Source: Amylibacter sp.
Lineage (GTDB): Bacteria; Pseudomonadota; Alphaproteobacteria; Rhodobacterales; Rhodobacteraceae
DNA length: 8,954 bases
Direction of reading: 5' to 3'
Assembly (NCBI GenBank): GCA_027083485.1
Contig: JALWOO010000059.1
Location: 1-8,954, forward strand
In this document: positions 6,945 through 8,954 of the stretch, in pieces
Layout: the number at the start of each line of letters is the position of its first letter
Numbering within the stretch: position 1 is the stretch's first letter
The notes under the pieces: generated by a model
Databases searched by the model: none
The model's input: the letters and a program-made list of their open reading frames with translations, nothing else
Told to the model about the DNA's origin: nothing
Position numbers and translations under genes: made by a program

Positions 6945-8228
6945 GTGACACAAGCTGATCTTGAAAAGGCTCCTCTAACGGCTCCCCCCCCCATAGAAGA
7001 AACGCCCCTTCGTGTCCTCGTTGTCGATGATAGTGCACTACAACGCCGTCTCGTTGCTCTAAATCTGAAGAAATGGGGATTTGACATCAAAGAGGCTGCC
7101 TCCGGCAACGAAGCTCTCAAGGAGTGTAAAGAAAATCATTTCGATTTGATTATCAGCGACTGGGTTATGCCGGAAATGGACGGGCTGGAATTTTGCAAAG
7201 AGTTTCGCAAGCTTTCACGCGAATCCTACGGTTATTTTATTCTCGTAACATCGAAAAACGAGAAAAACGATGTAGCCAAAGGGCTAGATGCCGGTGCTGA
7301 TGATTTCTTGTCAAAGCCCGTAAACTCCGCCGAATTGAAAGCCAGAATTCGCGCCGGCACACGCGTTCTGGAAATGGAAAAAAAGCTGATATCCCAAAAT
7401 GAAACAGTTAATAATGCTTTGAAAGAGCTGCGGGAGGTTTACGACGAAATCAGCAAAGACCTTGTCGAAGCGGCCAAACTGCAGCATTCGTTGATTCCGG
7501 TCCGACACAAGAAACTTGAAACAGCAGAATTGTCGCTTTTGTTCCAGTCCAGCGGCCATGTCGGCGGGGATCTTGTTGGGTTCTTCAGCATCTCCCAGAA
7601 CCGGATCGGCCTGTTTTCGCTGGATGTGTCCGGGCATGGCATTTCATCTGCTTTGCTGACTGTTCGCTTGGCCGGACACCTAAACCCCCATAACAAAACA
7701 CAAAACATTGCTTTTGAACCGCAGTCAGGAGGCGGGTACCGGTTCTTGTCCCCACCGGAAATTGCCAGCCTCCTGAATGACCGAATGATGGAGGAAATGG
7801 ACACGGAGCATTACTTCACCATGGCTTTTGCCGATATTGATCTGGAAACAGGGCATGTGGTCATGGTTCAGGCCGGTCACCCCCATCCTGTTATTTTCAA
7901 TCCGGCAACAGGCGTTCGGTTTTTGGGCGCTGGCGGGCCACCAATCGGGCTGCTGCCCTTTGTAGAATTCGAAAGCTTCGAGTTTGACCTGAAACCGGGG
8001 GACCGGCTGTTTCTGTATTCTGACGGGGTCACAGAATGCCAAAACACCAAAGGCGAGCTTTTCGATGACGATGGACTGGAAGCATTGCTAAAAAACAAGC
8101 TCGATGCCAGCGGACCGGAATTCATGGATGATCTGCTTTGGAAGCTCACCGAATTTAGTGAAGGAACCCCCTTTGATGACGATATCTCCGCTATTTTATT
8201 CGAATTTGAGCGAAAAATAATGCCCTGA
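6945..8228 (+). CDS. Response regulator: receiver domain fused to PP2C/SpoIIE-type serine phosphatase
   Basis: A 427-residue cytosolic signalling protein. The receiver domain covers about 22-140: acidic pair Asp28/Asp29, phosphoacceptor Asp72 in SDWVMPEMDG, Thr102 and Lys124 in the FLSKP motif. A charged helical linker at about 141-185, probably a coiled coil, leads to a PP2C domain of the RsbU/SpoIIE group with metal ligands in GGDL (Asp209), LDVSGHG (Asp227), YSDGVTE (Asp360) and DDDIS (Asp411-413). The output is thus removal of phosphate from a Ser/Thr-phosphoprotein, classically a STAS anti-anti-sigma factor, gated by phosphorylation of Asp72. No STAS gene is seen here, and no HATPase kinase domain follows the phosphatase. 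It is divergent from the synthase unit that contains an HPt protein. It starts with GTG, and a run of nine C lies in codons 14-16. Confidence 0.95.
   Translation: MTQADLEKAPLTAPPPIEETPLRVLVVDDSALQRRLVALNLKKWGFDIKEAASGNEALKECKENHFDLIISDWVMPEMDGLEFCKEFRKLSRESYGYFILVTSKNEKNDVAKGLDAGADDFLSKPVNSAELKARIRAGTRVLEMEKKLISQNETVNNALKELREVYDEISKDLVEAAKLQHSLIPVRHKKLETAELSLLFQSSGHVGGDLVGFFSISQNRIGLFSLDVSGHGISSALLTVRLAGHLNPHNKTQNIAFEPQSGGGYRFLSPPEIASLLNDRMMEEMDTEHYFTMAFADIDLETGHVVMVQAGHPHPVIFNPATGVRFLGAGGPPIGLLPFVEFESFEFDLKPGDRLFLYSDGVTECQNTKGELFDDDGLEALLKNKLDASGPEFMDDLLWKLTEFSEGTPFDDDISAILFEFERKIMP
6984..6992 (+). repeat. Poly-C tract (C9) near the start of the receiver-phosphatase gene
   Basis: Nine consecutive C encode Pro14-Pro16, just ahead of the receiver domain. 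Gain of one C leads to TGA at 7028-7030; loss of one C leads at once to TAG at 6994-6996. Either slip would switch the gene off, so the tract is a candidate for slipped-strand variation and also a place where a base-call error would matter. Confidence 0.9.
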
Positions 8229-8298
8229 TATCGTGGGTTTAACAATTCTTCAAACAATGCGTGCAAGACTTCAATGATACTCGCAGATGGAGACCTTG
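8229..8298 (+). other. 70-bp gap, no terminator seen
   Basis: The space between the receiver-phosphatase stop and the lipoprotein start holds no stem-loop with a T run and no clear promoter, so read-through from the upstream gene is likely. Its 3' end runs up to the ribosome site of the lipoprotein gene. Confidence 0.5.
8289..8293 (+). promoter_or_regulatory. Shine-Dalgarno GGAGA selecting ATG 8299
   Basis: GGAGA is followed by five bases and ATG 8299. An in-frame ATG at 8287 has no comparable site, and an in-frame TGA at 8275-8277 bounds the reading frame, so 8299 is the preferred start. Confidence 0.65.
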
Positions 8299-8954
8299 AT
8301 GGGTCAATTAATAGTCAGATTGTTAAGGTGCATCGCGGTATCCGCAAAAAATTTCATTGCGAAGGCCACCGCGATTTTCGACACGAGAAGACATCGAAAA
8401 ATTGCCCTTCAAGCCGTATTCATGTTGGTTTTGGGTGCCTGTGCAAGTATCGCCCCCAAACAGGCAATCCGAGTTGCCCAGCCTGACAATTCCCCAATTC
8501 GAAATTTCACATCCTTTACCGCCTCTCTACGCTGTATGGATGACCTGTTAGCAGCACATCGCCGCCCGCGCATACTTGTTTCCTCGACGGGATTCCCCGA
8601 CCTCACCAAGAAAATCAACATTGGGGCCGATGAAATGCTGGTCAATGCGATCAACCAGATGAACAGGAAATCGCGCGCCTATGTTTTTCTGGATCAATCT
8701 CTTGAGAAAGACTGGGGGCAAATTACGCTGCTGACACGCCAGAAGGATGATCTGGAACCGCAAATGTATATTCGCGCGGCCATTACACAGGTAGATAGAG
8801 GCGTGGTTTCCGACAGTGCGTCTCTCGGTTTGGATTTCACCAATGCCCCGAATGCCTGGACTCCCTTCAAGGCCAAGCTAAACGGCAGCAAATTCACAGC
8901 CGGGCGTGATGTCTCGATTGTAACAGTGGACATGCATTTGGTTTCATATGCCAC
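8299..8954 (+). CDS. CsgG/HfaB-like outer-membrane lipoprotein, 3' end outside the window
   Basis: An open frame of 218 codons running off the window. A lipobox LGAC with Cys48 as the likely lipidated residue follows the basic TRRHRK (29-34) and a hydrophobic stretch (35-47); Ser50, not Asp, is at +3, fitting sorting to the outer membrane. The mature part resembles the CsgG fold family: FTASLRCM (73-80, like the T..L.CL segment of HfaB), RILVSSTGFPDLTKK (91-105), IGADEMLVNAINQM (108-121), YVFLDQS (128-134), MYIRAAITQVDRG (156-168) and VSIVTVDMHLV (205-215). CsgG forms the secretion pore for curli subunits; HfaB anchors the Caulobacter holdfast. The 30-residue stretch before the signal-like part is unusually long. 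It lies 70 bp after the receiver-phosphatase and may share its transcript. Assignment is from motif memory and the C-terminus is missing, so FlgO- or LpoB-like alternatives remain. Confidence 0.78.
   Translation, partial: MGQLIVRLLRCIAVSAKNFIAKATAIFDTRRHRKIALQAVFMLVLGACASIAPKQAIRVAQPDNSPIRNFTSFTASLRCMDDLLAAHRRPRILVSSTGFPDLTKKINIGADEMLVNAINQMNRKSRAYVFLDQSLEKDWGQITLLTRQKDDLEPQMYIRAAITQVDRGVVSDSASLGLDFTNAPNAWTPFKAKLNGSKFTAGRDVSIVTVDMHLVSYA

Noticed and set aside
8694..8954. 86-codon minus-strand open frame at the window end
   Set aside because: Antisense to the lipoprotein frame, which has a ribosome site, lipobox and family-like segments; the minus frame shows none of these.

Overview
The window looks like a stretch of an alphaproteobacterial chromosome of moderate GC. 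The evidence is the housekeeping pair dapA-smpB, a KpsF/GutQ-type arabinose-5-phosphate isomerase (Kdo/LPS synthesis, so an outer membrane is present) and a lipoprotein of the CsgG/HfaB type. Genus and order cannot be read from the sequence. By eye the first third is richer in GC than the polysaccharide/signalling part, but no count was made.

Layout. (1) 6-1377, plus strand: dapA then smpB, a tight pair. (2) 1374-3167, minus strand: a class II glutamine amidotransferase of the YafJ/EgtC type and, upstream of it, kdsD. The amidotransferase runs head-on into smpB with overlapping stop codons. (3) 3256-6799, minus strand: a three-gene unit read as BcsA-like GT2 polysaccharide synthase -> DUF3131 protein -> single-domain HPt phosphotransfer protein. 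Both junctions are 4-nt ATGA stop/start overlaps. (4) 6800-6944: a 145-bp AT-rich divergent control region with a 15-bp imperfect direct repeat and a 12-bp palindrome. (5) 6945-8228, plus strand: a response regulator with a receiver domain and a PP2C/SpoIIE-type serine phosphatase output. (6) 8299-8954, plus strand: the start of a CsgG/HfaB-like lipoprotein cut off by the window end.

How it may work together (inference). Genes 3256-8954 look like one surface-polysaccharide locus with its own signalling parts: a membrane synthase, an exported or membrane-anchored alpha/alpha-toroid (DUF3131) partner, an HPt protein made from the same transcript, a divergent receiver-phosphatase that could take phosphate from that HPt, and an outer-membrane lipoprotein behind it. 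The synthase has no PilZ domain, so direct c-di-GMP control like that of BcsA is not expected. The HPt plus receiver-PP2C pair recalls the HptB-HsbR arrangement of Pseudomonas, but the STAS (anti-anti-sigma) substrate, the histidine kinase and any kinase domain on the regulator are not in this window. kdsD, which supplies the Kdo precursor, lies just downstream and may be read from the same transcript or from its own promoter.
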